Below are positions 1 through 9,535 of a stretch of 47,882 bases of DNA, piece after piece. Below the pieces are notes generated by a model. That model was given only the letters and a program-made list of their open reading frames with translations, ran no database searches and was not told where the DNA came from. The position numbers were made by a program, and so were the translations under genes. Every line of letters begins with the position of its first letter. The stretch's first letter is position 1. The stretch is from Caldisericota bacterium (lineage in GTDB: Bacteria; Caldisericota; Caldisericia; Caldisericales; Caldisericaceae): positions 1 to 47,882 of the forward strand of contig JAUXIC010000004.1 in assembly GCA_030621215.1 (NCBI GenBank), in the 5' to 3' direction.

Positions 1-1
1 A

Positions 2-1141
2 CAGCGCCTGCAGGCGGAGATACTTGCAAAGATACAGCTCTCTCTTGCCTCACAAACTACCTTAGAAGAAGTTCTGGATGAAATACTATCTCAGATGAAA
101 ATGTTTGTTCCGTCCACAAGAGCAAATATTGCAATGTTAGAAGGCAGCAACATCCGTATGGCAAAGTGGATGAAAAAAATAGAGCCACTAAAAATAAAAA
201 CAGTAGATAATGTACATCCCGCCAATAAATTTAAAACAAACATCCACATTCTAAAAACAAAGAAACCGCTTATTATTTACGATACTAAGAAATCTCCGCT
301 CTGGATAAAAACAGATATAAACAAAGACACCCGTTCATATCTCGGTGTGCCTATTATTCTTAAAAATACTGTCCGCGGCTTTATCCAGTTCGCCAGCACA
401 AAACCAGGAAACTTTTCTAACAAAGATGTAAAAAAGCTGGCACCGCTTGTTAATGCAGCAGCTATTGCAATTGAAAAAGCTCGTTTACTTGAAGATGCAC
501 GCAAAGAGGTTAAACAAAGAGAAAAAGCAGAGAAAAATGTAAAAGAAAGTTATAAGAAACTCCAAAAAACTATGCAAGGCACGATTTTCACTCTCGCTAA
601 CATTGTTGAAATGAAAGACCCATACACTGCAGGACATCAACAACACGTAGCTCAGCTTTCTGAAATAATTGCAAAAGAGATGAGACTCTCAAAAAAGCGA
701 ATCGAAACCCTAAAAACTGCTGCCTTGTTACATGATATTGGTAAAATTAACATTCCTTCAGAAATATTAACCAAACCAACTAAATTGCTTCCAATCGAAT
801 TTTCGTTAATTAAAGAGCATCCTTTGAATAGTTATGAAATGCTTAAAAATATAGAATTCCCCGGACCTGTCAAAGAAATTGTGCTTCAGCACCATGAAAA
901 AATGGATGGCTCGGGCTACCCTAACGGACTTAAAGAAAATGAAATTGTGCTTGAAGCAAGAATACTTGCAGTAGCTAACGTAGTAGAAGCAATGAGTTCT
1001 CACAGGCCTTACAGGCCAGCGCTTGGCATCGATAAAGCACTGAAAGAAATAGAAAAGAATAAAGGTATTCTTTATGATACAAAGGTTGTTGGTGCCTGCG
1101 TAAAATTATTCAAGGAGAAACGCTTTAAATTTAAAGAGTAA
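2..1141 (+). CDS. GAF + HD-GYP domain protein (partial, 5' end outside window)
   Basis: Frame of ORF 95..1141 stays open upstream to base 2 (QRLQAEILAKIQLSLASQTTLEEVLDEILSQ...). HD-GYP motifs: HDIGKINIP, HHEKMDGSGYP. Confidence 0.85.
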   Translation, partial: QRLQAEILAKIQLSLASQTTLEEVLDEILSQMKMFVPSTRANIAMLEGSNIRMAKWMKKIEPLKIKTVDNVHPANKFKTNIHILKTKKPLIIYDTKKSPLWIKTDINKDTRSYLGVPIILKNTVRGFIQFASTKPGNFSNKDVKKLAPLVNAAAIAIEKARLLEDARKEVKQREKAEKNVKESYKKLQKTMQGTIFTLANIVEMKDPYTAGHQQHVAQLSEIIAKEMRLSKKRIETLKTAALLHDIGKINIPSEILTKPTKLLPIEFSLIKEHPLNSYEMLKNIEFPGPVKEIVLQHHEKMDGSGYPNGLKENEIVLEARILAVANVVEAMSSHRPYRPALGIDKALKEIEKNKGILYDTKVVGACVKLFKEKRFKFKE

Positions 1142-1485
1142 AAATTTATATCTCCCGTACAGACAAATTTCTGATTTTCAATGATTTTAAATTCAGTGCA
1201 CATAATCCACTTTTAATCTTTCATTGGAATAAATTGAAAGCCGTACCTTGAAATGGCAATAAATGCATACGTTTTAACGTACTTCCCGTTTTAAACACTC
1301 TAATTACAGTCATTCCAGGCAAAATAAAAATGATGCGCCTTATAAATAACTATTCAAAGATTTGCAGTACAAGAAAATTGTACTCTTTTCCCTTTTCCGT
1401 CATTTTTTGCTATACTGATTTTAAGATTATGTCTAACCTAGGGGGTTTGGAACATATACATCAAATTCTAAGGAGGGGAAAAGAA

Positions 1486-2388
1486 ATGAACCAAGAATTC
1501 AAATCAAAGAACCTTAAAAACATCGGGATTGAAGTTGAGATACCTGAAAGTTATGACTTTCTTGAAACAGAGTCTCTCGATGCAATAACAGAATCCATTA
1601 AAAATTATCCGAAAGCATTGAAAATGTTTGAAATGCTTATCACAGATCCAGAAGTCAGGGCAGATTGGGATCTTTCTAATTTTATTACTGTTAAAAAGCT
1701 AAAATACAATGACCACGGAGAAGTACATGCAAAAATTGTATGTGCATCCGCCCTTAAAATGCTGGACCTTTTACTTGAAAGGAACATAATACCCGATTTC
1801 GTACAAGAGGGGGGCGGTGATAATGATGACGACCATTTGATAATATTGTCAGCAGCGCTCCTTCATGACATTGGAAATCAGATATACAGAAAAGATCACC
1901 CCCTGCACAGCTCTTATCTTGCTATACCCATACTTGACAGGCTTCTTCCCAAAATTTACGATGACCTTGAACATAAAACCGAAATAAGAGGATTTATCCT
2001 GAATGCTATATACTCTCATAGTGCAGAAGTCCCGGATTACACGATTGAAGCAGCACTTGTTGGGATTGGAGATGGAACGGATATGACAAAGGGAAGGGGA
2101 AGGATGGCGTATGACCTGGGCAGTCTCAGCATTCATGTCGTTTCTGCTTTATCCATTGAAAGAGTTTTGATATTGAGAGGAGAGGAAAAACCCATTGAAT
2201 TGATTGTTGAAATGTCAAATTCATCAGGCATATTCCAGATTCAGGAAATTCTTGGAGAAAAAATCATTGGCGGTCCTCTTGAAGATTACATCTCTTTGAA
2301 AGCAAACCTTGTACCGGGAGATACAGATTATGACAAAAGGATTGTCAGGGCAATAACATTAAAAGGCCACAAGTTTGTTGGAAACTAA
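1486..2388 (+). CDS. HD-domain phosphohydrolase
   Basis: ATG at 1486 preceded by AGGAGGGG; contains AALLHDIGNQIYRKDHP. The ORF-track start at 1330 is probably too far upstream. Confidence 0.75.
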   Translation: MNQEFKSKNLKNIGIEVEIPESYDFLETESLDAITESIKNYPKALKMFEMLITDPEVRADWDLSNFITVKKLKYNDHGEVHAKIVCASALKMLDLLLERNIIPDFVQEGGGDNDDDHLIILSAALLHDIGNQIYRKDHPLHSSYLAIPILDRLLPKIYDDLEHKTEIRGFILNAIYSHSAEVPDYTIEAALVGIGDGTDMTKGRGRMAYDLGSLSIHVVSALSIERVLILRGEEKPIELIVEMSNSSGIFQIQEILGEKIIGGPLEDYISLKANLVPGDTDYDKRIVRAITLKGHKFVGN

Positions 2389-2421
2389 AAAAGCAACCTA
2401 ACTAATTCTTCTTAAAAGTTT

Positions 2422-2464
2422 ATTCTACTTCACACTGGTGCCAGGCACCAGTGTGAAGTAGAAT
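2422..2464. repeat. 43-nt perfect inverted repeat (21-bp arms, 1-nt centre) with GGTGCC-A-GGCACC core
   Basis: ATTCTACTTCACACTGGTGCC A GGCACCAGTGTGAAGTAGAAT, between convergent ORFs. Confidence 0.9.
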
Positions 2465-2490
2465 CTTTATTGTTCCTGATGCTTATTATT

Positions 2491-2970
2491 CTAAACTTTG
2501 CCAAATAGTTCTGAGAAGAGACTTCTTGCGTTTCTTATATCCCCGGAAAAATTAAACTGAAGTTTGGCAGTTGGCATAACAATCAAAAGACTGTGAGGAT
2601 TTTGTTGCTCAAAACCGTCCTCGTCTCTATAACGCCTTCCCTCTCTCAATTGTGTCTTGACCACTGTGCTTGGTTCAATTACAAAAGTTCCCGGTGTTTC
2701 TTTTAGAATATCCTCAGGCAACATATCAAGGTATCTCTTGTAAAACGTTGTCATAGTGCTTGCAGATGAAAGAAACTGCTTAAATCTCCCCCTGCCTTCC
2801 TGTTTTGTTTCTTCAGCACGTTCTCGAGCCTCTTTTTTATAGATATCCTTTGAAAACTTTGCAACGATAACCCTGTTGTTTGTTACAACAAGATTACAGC
2901 TCTCAGACTTAAATAACCCCTTTTTTAACCCTGCATTTGGAATAACTCCCAGTACTTTTTCTTCCTCCAT
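2491..2970 (-). CDS. Uncharacterised protein, possibly PH-like fold
   Basis: 159-aa ORF; LVVTNNRVIVAKF-type start; no clear family recognised. Confidence 0.55.
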   Translation of the reverse strand: MEEEKVLGVIPNAGLKKGLFKSESCNLVVTNNRVIVAKFSKDIYKKEARERAEETKQEGRGRFKQFLSSASTMTTFYKRYLDMLPEDILKETPGTFVIEPSTVVKTQLREGRRYRDEDGFEQQNPHSLLIVMPTAKLQFNFSGDIRNARSLFSELFGKV

Positions 2971-3118
2971 ATTGTTTTCTCCTTTGCTGTTAAAATTTAC
3001 TTCTTTTTAAATTATAATAGCAAGAAAGTTATTTACAAATCCAGAGCATTTTTTCTAAAATAGTGTATAATTTTAGCAAAGGGAAGAGAAATGTAATTAT
3101 GCTTCTGAGGGAGGTAAA

Positions 3119-3916
3119 ATGAAAAGATTCGCAAAATACATTATCGCGTTTCTTGTTATAATTTTACTTTATACCTTTTGTGTTGAGCCAAATATTATTT
3201 TTATAGACAAAAAAACCATTGAGTCCGAAAAAATACCTGTTTCTTTTGATAAAATGAAAATTGTCCAGATCTCTGACCTTCATATAAAAAGATTTGGAAT
3301 AAGAGAAAGGGAAGTTCTGTTTTTTCTAAAAATAATCAAGCCAGATTTATTAATTATAACTGGTGATTTTTATGAAAAAGAAGAGAATCTAAAATTCGTG
3401 AATGAATTCCTTGACAGACTTGACTATGAAACATATGCAACTCTTGGAAACTGGGATTACTGGGCAGGTGATACAGAACCACTGATTCGCTCTCTTAAAA
3501 ATCATCGAATAGATGTTTTAATGAATGAAAACAGAGTATTATCCAGGGGAAAGGATTCTATAAATATTGTTGGGGTCAGTGATCCTTACACAGGGCATGA
3601 TAATATTAACAAAGCAATATTTGAATTAGACACAGATAACTTCACAATCCTTATAGCGCATGCACCAGATATAACCCTTCGTTTGAGGCAAGAAAATTTT
3701 GATTTAATAATCTGTGGCCATACTCATGGAGGACAGGTAAACATTCCATTTATAAACCCTTTCTGGGTGCCAAGCAAAACAGATTTTGTAAAAGGTATGT
3801 ATGAAACAAAATGGGGAAAACTCTATATAAACAGGGGAATTGGAACCTCGGGGATTCCTGCCCGCTTCCTGTGCCCTCCGGAGATAACCGTATTCACTTT
3901 AAGAAGTAAAAAATAG
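3119..3916 (+). CDS. Membrane-anchored metallophosphoesterase (YkuE-like)
   Basis: N-terminal TM; QISDLHIKRFG, TGDFY, LGNWDYW, ICGHTHGGQ motifs; RBS GAGGGAGG. Confidence 0.85.
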   Translation: MKRFAKYIIAFLVIILLYTFCVEPNIIFIDKKTIESEKIPVSFDKMKIVQISDLHIKRFGIREREVLFFLKIIKPDLLIITGDFYEKEENLKFVNEFLDRLDYETYATLGNWDYWAGDTEPLIRSLKNHRIDVLMNENRVLSRGKDSINIVGVSDPYTGHDNINKAIFELDTDNFTILIAHAPDITLRLRQENFDLIICGHTHGGQVNIPFINPFWVPSKTDFVKGMYETKWGKLYINRGIGTSGIPARFLCPPEITVFTLRSKK

Positions 3917-4067
3917 CACTAAGTTATTTATATTTTAATTTGGATTAATAAGCAGTTAGCACTTTTTCGCAGAACAAAAATGTCAGTAAATTTTGATGGC
4001 TTTCTTGCTTGATGCCCGATAACAGTAACTTCTAAGCTAATTGTGAGAGAAAAAACATTACTCGTTC

Positions 4068-4097
4068 TTGACAGAAATTACAAAAATATTATAGAAT
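4068..4097 (+). promoter_or_regulatory. Sigma70-type promoter for small ORF-symporter unit
   Basis: TTGACA (4068-4073), 18 nt, TAGAAT (4092-4097). Confidence 0.55.
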
Positions 4098-4130
4098 GTG
4101 TAAATACATATATATCAAAATGGCAATGAA

Positions 4131-4310
4131 ATGAAAAATATTAACGCAAAAGGAAAAGAGTTTTTGGCTGTGTATCTCATTGCAGTTGCATTAGATTTTA
4201 CTGTGCCGTTTCTTTTACCTCCTAAAATGACAGGAGCTTATTTCTTCTGGATAATTCTCGCTATCCTCACAATTCTTTATGGCATCTTTTCAATGGGCAG
4301 GCAAATATGA
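4131..4310 (+). CDS. Small two-TM membrane protein (YhdT/DUF997-like symporter partner)
   Basis: 59 aa MKNINAKGKEFLAVYLIAVALDFTVPFLLPPKMTGAYFFWIILAILTILYGIFSMGRQI; stop overlaps symporter start as ATGA. Absent from supplied ORF track (minimum 60 aa). Confidence 0.75.
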   Translation: MKNINAKGKEFLAVYLIAVALDFTVPFLLPPKMTGAYFFWIILAILTILYGIFSMGRQI

Positions 4311-5734
4311 AAACTTCGTTTGTGGTTTTTGTTTTTGCCGTCTGGTTCGCAATGGGCTGCCTGATTTCATATTATGCAAAGAAAAAAAGAGGAAAAGGTA
4401 TCGCAGAATATTTTATAGCAAATAGAAAACTGGGCGGTTTTGTCGCTGCAATGACATACAGTGCGACAACATACAGCGCATTTATGATGGTAGGACTTGT
4501 AGGTATGGCATACGCAGTAGGTGTCAGTGCAATGGGTTTTGAATTGACATATCTCATAAGCACAGTGCTTCTTCTTACTTACTTTGCACCAAAATTTTGG
4601 GCTATGGGGAAACAATACAATTGTATCACACCGACGGAACTGCTAAGCAAAAGATATAAAAGCAATTTACTAGGAATTATCGTCACAGTTTTTGCTTTGA
4701 TTATGCTTGTTCCTTACATGTCTGTGCAATTTACGGGGATAGGTTATCTGCTTCAAGGTTTAGCTGGAATACCATATATTGTCGGCATCACAATTGCTCT
4801 AATCGTAATCATTACATATACATTCTGGGGAGGCATGAGGTCTGTCGCATGGACAGATGCATTGCAGGGTGTTATCATGATCATAGCGTCCATAGTACTG
4901 CTTTTTTATGTAGTACTGTCTGGATTCGGGAGTTTTGGAAATTTCTTTGGAACCTTACAAAACAGCCACCCCGAACTGCTTTCTGCAAAAAATATGTCAT
5001 ACCAGAAATTCATCGGCCTTTCAATTCCCTGGATGTTCTTCGCATTGACAAACCCGCAGGTATCCCAGAGAATGTTTTTGCCAAAGGATAAAAAGAGTTT
5101 AAAAAATATGGTAATGGGGTTTTCTATTTTTGGCCTTATATATACATTTATCGTGGTAAACCTTGGTCTTGCAGCAAAATGCATGTTTCCAAACATCTTA
5201 AAGACAGACACAGTTACTATGGAGATTCTAAATCATGTGCCAACTACTCTTGGCCTCATTGTGTTTATCAGCATTGTCGCTGCTTCCGTATCAACAGTTG
5301 ACTCCATTATCCTGTCATTAAGCTCTATGTGTACAGTAGATATCTTTGCCAAGATTCCTAAGGCCAATAAAGAAAAACAGCTGCCATTCGGTGTATTGAT
5401 GGTTCCAACAATTGCTATCCTTGCATTCATATTTGCAGTAGGAAGGTTTGGTGCGATAGTTGAACTTTCCGTGATGTCATCTGCAGGCCTTCTTGCAACT
5501 GCACCAGCTTATATTGGCATATTCTGGAAAAGAGCGACAAAAATAGGTGCTATCACAAGCATCCTTGCCGGAGGAACAACTGTCGTGATTTTATACTCTA
5601 CCAAATATTTTCCTCTCGGCATGTGGCCCGGTGTATGGTGTGCTATTATATCAACTTTGACATTTATACTGGTAAGTCTGGGAACGGATAGATCTAAACA
5701 ACAATTCAAAAAGGAAGTACGGGAAAATAAATAA
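4307..5734 (+). CDS. Sodium:solute symporter family (SSF) transporter
   Basis: 475 aa, multi-TM; FWGGMRSVAWTDALQGVIM and SIVAASVSTVDSIILSLSSM typical of SSF. Confidence 0.9.
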   Translation: MKTSFVVFVFAVWFAMGCLISYYAKKKRGKGIAEYFIANRKLGGFVAAMTYSATTYSAFMMVGLVGMAYAVGVSAMGFELTYLISTVLLLTYFAPKFWAMGKQYNCITPTELLSKRYKSNLLGIIVTVFALIMLVPYMSVQFTGIGYLLQGLAGIPYIVGITIALIVIITYTFWGGMRSVAWTDALQGVIMIIASIVLLFYVVLSGFGSFGNFFGTLQNSHPELLSAKNMSYQKFIGLSIPWMFFALTNPQVSQRMFLPKDKKSLKNMVMGFSIFGLIYTFIVVNLGLAAKCMFPNILKTDTVTMEILNHVPTTLGLIVFISIVAASVSTVDSIILSLSSMCTVDIFAKIPKANKEKQLPFGVLMVPTIAILAFIFAVGRFGAIVELSVMSSAGLLATAPAYIGIFWKRATKIGAITSILAGGTTVVILYSTKYFPLGMWPGVWCAIISTLTFILVSLGTDRSKQQFKKEVRENK

Positions 5735-6232
5735 TAAGGAAAGAAGGAAGGCAATATTAAACCTGCTTCAAAATAAAGTACCTGTTATGTCCGGCGCAGA
5801 GATCGCCAGAATAATGGAAGTTACAAGACAAATAATTATAAAAGATATTGCCCCGCTGCGTGCTGCAAGATATAAAATAAACGCAACTCCAAAAGGATAT
5901 GCAATGCAAAAAGAGAGAGGAATTAAGGCTGTCTTTGCTGTAAAACATACAAAAAATCAATAGAGAAAGAACTGCAAATAATTGCACAAAACAGAGGAAG
6001 AATTTTAGACGTTATAGCAAAGCACCCCCTTTACAGAGAGATAAAGGATAATCTAAATATAGAAACAATTGGAGATATCAGGCGTTTCCTTGCTAAAATG
6101 GAAACTGCCCATGCAAAACCACTTCTTACTCTGTCTAACGGAATACCCCTCCACACAGTAGAAGCAGATTCAAAAGAAACGTTAGAAAAAATTAAAAATG
6201 CATTAAAAGAAAAAGGTTTTCTTAATCTCTAA
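5727..6232 (+). pseudogene. niaR: NiaR-type (HTH + 3H domain) nicotinate-responsive repressor, disrupted
   Basis: Frame 1: NKERRKAILNLLQNKVPVMSGAEIARIMEVTRQIIIKDIAPLRAARYKINATPKGYAMQKERGIKAVFAVKHTKNQ*. The -1 frame continues: SIEKELQIIAQNRGRILDVIAKHPLYREI...LSNGIPLHTVEADSKE...GFLNL*. Frame break at an A6 run; no in-frame ATG/GTG/TTG at the expected start (ATA at 5727). Confidence 0.75.
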
Positions 6233-6249
6233 AAAAATGATTTTTCCTC

Positions 6250-6277
6250 TTGACAGCCAAATAAACCATAGTATACT
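6250..6277 (+). promoter_or_regulatory. Sigma70-type promoter of feo operon
   Basis: TTGACA (6250-6255), 16 nt, TATACT (6272-6277). Confidence 0.75.
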
Positions 6278-6284
6278 TCAAAAG

Positions 6285-6298
6285 TTAGGTTAACCTAA
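6285..6298. promoter_or_regulatory. DtxR/IdeR-type operator
   Basis: Perfect palindrome TTAGGTTAACCTAA at predicted transcription start; resembles the IdeR/DtxR TTAGGTTAG half-site; operon encodes a DtxR-family protein. Confidence 0.8.
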
Positions 6299-6316
6299 TA
6301 AATAGGAGAAAAAAAT

Positions 6317-6610
6317 ATGGGCAAAAAGGTGACTTTAATACATCTAAATCCTGGAGACAAAGCTAAAGTAATAGGTTTTTCGACAGATCATGAACGATTT
6401 AAAAATCATGGGGTAGGACCCTGGCATAAAAGAAAACACGGAATGGGAATGGGGCTTGCAAGAAGACTTCAGGAAATGGGTCTTATCCCCGGCAGTATAA
6501 TAGAGGTAATAAGGAATATGCCTACAGGGCCTGTAGAAATATCTGTTATGGGCACACGCCTTGCAATTGGAAGAAATATTGCTTCACGTATATATGTAGA
6601 AAAAATATGA
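6317..6610 (+). CDS. feoA: FeoA with His/Gly-rich insertion
   Basis: RRLQEMGLIPGSIIEVI...GTRLAIGRNIASRIYV; insertion DHERFKNHGVGPWHKRKHGMGMG. Confidence 0.85.
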   Translation: MGKKVTLIHLNPGDKAKVIGFSTDHERFKNHGVGPWHKRKHGMGMGLARRLQEMGLIPGSIIEVIRNMPTGPVEISVMGTRLAIGRNIASRIYVEKI

Positions 6611-8538
6611 ATAAGAAGTTATACACAATTGCACTTGCAGGTAATGCAAATGTAGGAAAAAGTGTAATATTTAACCAATTAACCGGGGGCAACCAAATCA
6701 TAGGAAACTGGCCCGGCAAAACAGTGGAAAAAGCTGAAGGCCATATCGAACAGGAGGGAACAAAAATCCACGTTATTGATCTTCCGGGTATCTATTCTCT
6801 CTCAACATATTCTGAAGAAGAAATTGTTTCTCGTGAATTTATTGCAAAAGAAAAGCCAGATGCCGTAATAAATGTAGTGGATGCCTCAAGCCTTGAAAGG
6901 AATTTATTTTTTACCCTCCAGCTTGTTGAACTGGAATCCCCGCTTATTGTTGCATTAAACCAGTATGACATTATGGAAAACAAAGGGTTAAGCATTGACT
7001 TTGAAATGCTTTCCAGCCTGCTTGGCGTACCAGTAGTTCCAACTATTGCAGTACGCAACAAGGGACTGAAAGAACTTTTTGAAAAATCAAAAGAAGTCAT
7101 CAAAAATACGAAGAAGGTAAAACCCATTTTATATGGAAGGGAAGTAGAGGAAAAAATCAACATCCTTACCTCAACAATAGAAAAGGAAATAGATACCTTT
7201 TACCCTCCACGCTTTATAGCAATAAAACTGCTTGAAAATGACACCTCAATAAAAACGATGGTAAAAAATCCTGATATTATTGCACTTGCAGAAAAACTTA
7301 AAAAAGAACTCACCAAAATACACGGCGAGTCACCAGAAACAGTAATTATTTCCGAGCGGTATACAATAGCATCACGCATCGCAGAACAAGTAACAAAGAA
7401 AAAAGGCAAGACAAAAATAAATATCGGGGACAGTATAGATAAAATTGCTCTGAATAAAATAACGGGATACATTTTGCTGCTCGGACTCGTACTCTTAATC
7501 TTCTACGGGGTATTTAAATTTGGAAGTTATTTTTCAGAGTTGCTCAGTGCCTCTTTTGAATTACTCAAACCAATCTTCATACAACTGCCACTCCCTCCTC
7601 TTGTAAACAGATTACTCTGGAATGGCCTTATGATAGGAATTATTGCTGGGGTAGCCATTGTACTGCCATATATTGCGCCTTTTTACTTAATTCTTGCACT
7701 CCTTGAAGATAGCGGCTATCTAGCACGCATTGCATTTCTCACAGACAATATAATGCATAAATTAGGGCTGCATGGAAAAGCATTTATACCGCTTATCGAA
7801 GGGTTTGGATGTACTGTACCGGCAGTACTTGGAACACGCATTATGGAAAGAGACAGAGATAGATTTATTGCCGCGATCCTTGCCACACTTGTGCCCTGTT
7901 CTGCAAGAACTGTCATCTTATTGGGACTTGTTGCCGCATTTTTAGGCCCTGTTTACGCAATAATAATATACGCTTTAACTTTTATATTAATGTACATTCT
8001 GGGAAGATTATTAAACAGATACATAAAAGGTTCTCCAACAGGATTGGTTATGGAAATGCCTCTTTACAAAAAACCAGTCCCAAAAATTATCCTGAGGCAA
8101 ACCTGGGTAAGATTAAAAGATTTTGTTTACTTCGCATTTCCCATCATCATAGCGGCAAATATAGTAATGGAAGTACTTACTGAACTAAACTGGATTGTTC
8201 CCATTGCAAACTTTTTTAAGCCCGTTATGACAAACTGGTTAGGTCTTCCACCGCTTGCCGGAATTACATTTCTGTTTGGTATTTTGCGAAAAGAACTCAC
8301 ACTCATCATGTTATCCACTCTATACCACACGGCAAATTTTGCAGAAATACTTACCCCGAGACAAATATTCATATTTGGTTTCGTCACAATGATTTATATC
8401 CCCTGTGTTGCAACAATTGCTGTCTTTAAAAGAGAATTCGGATGGAAAAGGGCAACAGTGGTAGCAATTGGCGAGTTTCTTGGTGCAATTGTTCTCGGCG
8501 GCATTTTAAACCAGGTTTTGAGGATATTTATGCCATGA
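6607..8538 (+). CDS. feoB: Ferrous iron transport protein B
   Basis: G1 GNANVGKS, DLPGIYSLSTYSEEE; PLIEGFGCTVPAVLGTR, CSARTVILLG motifs; ATGA overlap with feoA. Confidence 0.97.
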   Translation: MNKKLYTIALAGNANVGKSVIFNQLTGGNQIIGNWPGKTVEKAEGHIEQEGTKIHVIDLPGIYSLSTYSEEEIVSREFIAKEKPDAVINVVDASSLERNLFFTLQLVELESPLIVALNQYDIMENKGLSIDFEMLSSLLGVPVVPTIAVRNKGLKELFEKSKEVIKNTKKVKPILYGREVEEKINILTSTIEKEIDTFYPPRFIAIKLLENDTSIKTMVKNPDIIALAEKLKKELTKIHGESPETVIISERYTIASRIAEQVTKKKGKTKINIGDSIDKIALNKITGYILLLGLVLLIFYGVFKFGSYFSELLSASFELLKPIFIQLPLPPLVNRLLWNGLMIGIIAGVAIVLPYIAPFYLILALLEDSGYLARIAFLTDNIMHKLGLHGKAFIPLIEGFGCTVPAVLGTRIMERDRDRFIAAILATLVPCSARTVILLGLVAAFLGPVYAIIIYALTFILMYILGRLLNRYIKGSPTGLVMEMPLYKKPVPKIILRQTWVRLKDFVYFAFPIIIAANIVMEVLTELNWIVPIANFFKPVMTNWLGLPPLAGITFLFGILRKELTLIMLSTLYHTANFAEILTPRQIFIFGFVTMIYIPCVATIAVFKREFGWKRATVVAIGEFLGAIVLGGILNQVLRIFMP

Positions 8539-8909
8539 AACCCACCAAAAGCATAGAAGATTATTTAAAAGCAATTTATATACTTTCCCTAAAAGAAAAA
8601 GATGTAAGAATGAAGGATATAGCACAACTTGTCTCAGTAAAACTCCCTTCAGCAACTGAAGCCATTAATAAATTAATCAAAAATGGTTATGCCAAGCATT
8701 CGCCATACAGCGATGTTACATTAACTAAAAAGGGAGAAAAAATTGGGAAAGAAATATGGAACAAACACCAGATTCTTTACAAATTCCTGAAAGAAGTTCT
8801 TGGCATTTCACAAGATAAAGCTTTTAGAGAAGCATGTCTCATAGAGCATTTCATCTCCGACGAAACAAGAGAAAAATTAAAAAAGTTCATCGAAAAAACT
8901 TTATCTTAA
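8535..8909 (+). CDS. DtxR-family metal-dependent regulator (short, 124 aa)
   Basis: MKPTKSIEDYLKAIYILSLKEKDVRMKDIAQLVSVKLPSATEAINKL; ATGA overlap with feoB stop; lacks SH3-like C-terminal domain. Confidence 0.85.
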   Translation: MKPTKSIEDYLKAIYILSLKEKDVRMKDIAQLVSVKLPSATEAINKLIKNGYAKHSPYSDVTLTKKGEKIGKEIWNKHQILYKFLKEVLGISQDKAFREACLIEHFISDETREKLKKFIEKTLS

Positions 8910-8995
8910 CTTTAAAAACCTTTCATTCATTTATTTACACACCTTCCACTTATTTTATATATTGCTAAAATTATAAAAATAGATTAAAATAAATC

Positions 8996-9535
8996 ATGCT
9001 AAATAAAATAGGAGTAATTTCAGACCTGCACGGTTCTTTAAAAGATACAAAAAATGTGCTAGAGATACTTGAAGGCGTCACAGATCTTTTAATATGCGCA
9101 GGGGATATATTATATCAAGGGCCACAAAACCGTATCCCTAAAAACTACAACCCGGAGAAAGTTGCAGAACTAATTAATAAGTTCCCAAAAAGAATTATTT
9201 TTGCAAGAGGAAACTGCGACGCAGAAGTAGATCAGATGCTTATTAAATACCCCATATTGCAGGATATTTCCTTTGTATCAATAGAAAAAGTACATATCGC
9301 TGTAACGCATGGACATAAAATACCAAACAGCAATTTTAATCAATTTGGCAAGAACAATAAAATTAACATACTCGTCACAGGGCATACACATATTCCTCTT
9401 ATAGAAAGCTTTGCCTGGGGAATACACTTAAACCCGGGTTCTATTGCATTGCCAAAAAACGGATTTAACAAAAGTTATGCTATAATCAACATAGAAAACG
9501 GCAAATTTAATGCCGAAATAAAGGAGATAAAATGA
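8996..9535 (+). CDS. YfcE/MJ0936-family phosphodiesterase
   Basis: GVISDLHGSLKDT, GNCD, VTHGHK, VTGHTHIP, LNPGS motifs. Confidence 0.85.
   Translation: MLNKIGVISDLHGSLKDTKNVLEILEGVTDLLICAGDILYQGPQNRIPKNYNPEKVAELINKFPKRIIFARGNCDAEVDQMLIKYPILQDISFVSIEKVHIAVTHGHKIPNSNFNQFGKNNKINILVTGHTHIPLIESFAWGIHLNPGSIALPKNGFNKSYAIINIENGKFNAEIKEIK

Noticed and set aside
1220-1260. CRISPR-repeat-like end ATTGGAATAAATTGAAAG
   Set aside because: Only one occurrence, no spacer periodicity, no cas genes.
5757-5987. Minus-strand 76-aa ORF
   Set aside because: Antisense to the niaR-like sequence, which has clear homology signal on the + strand.
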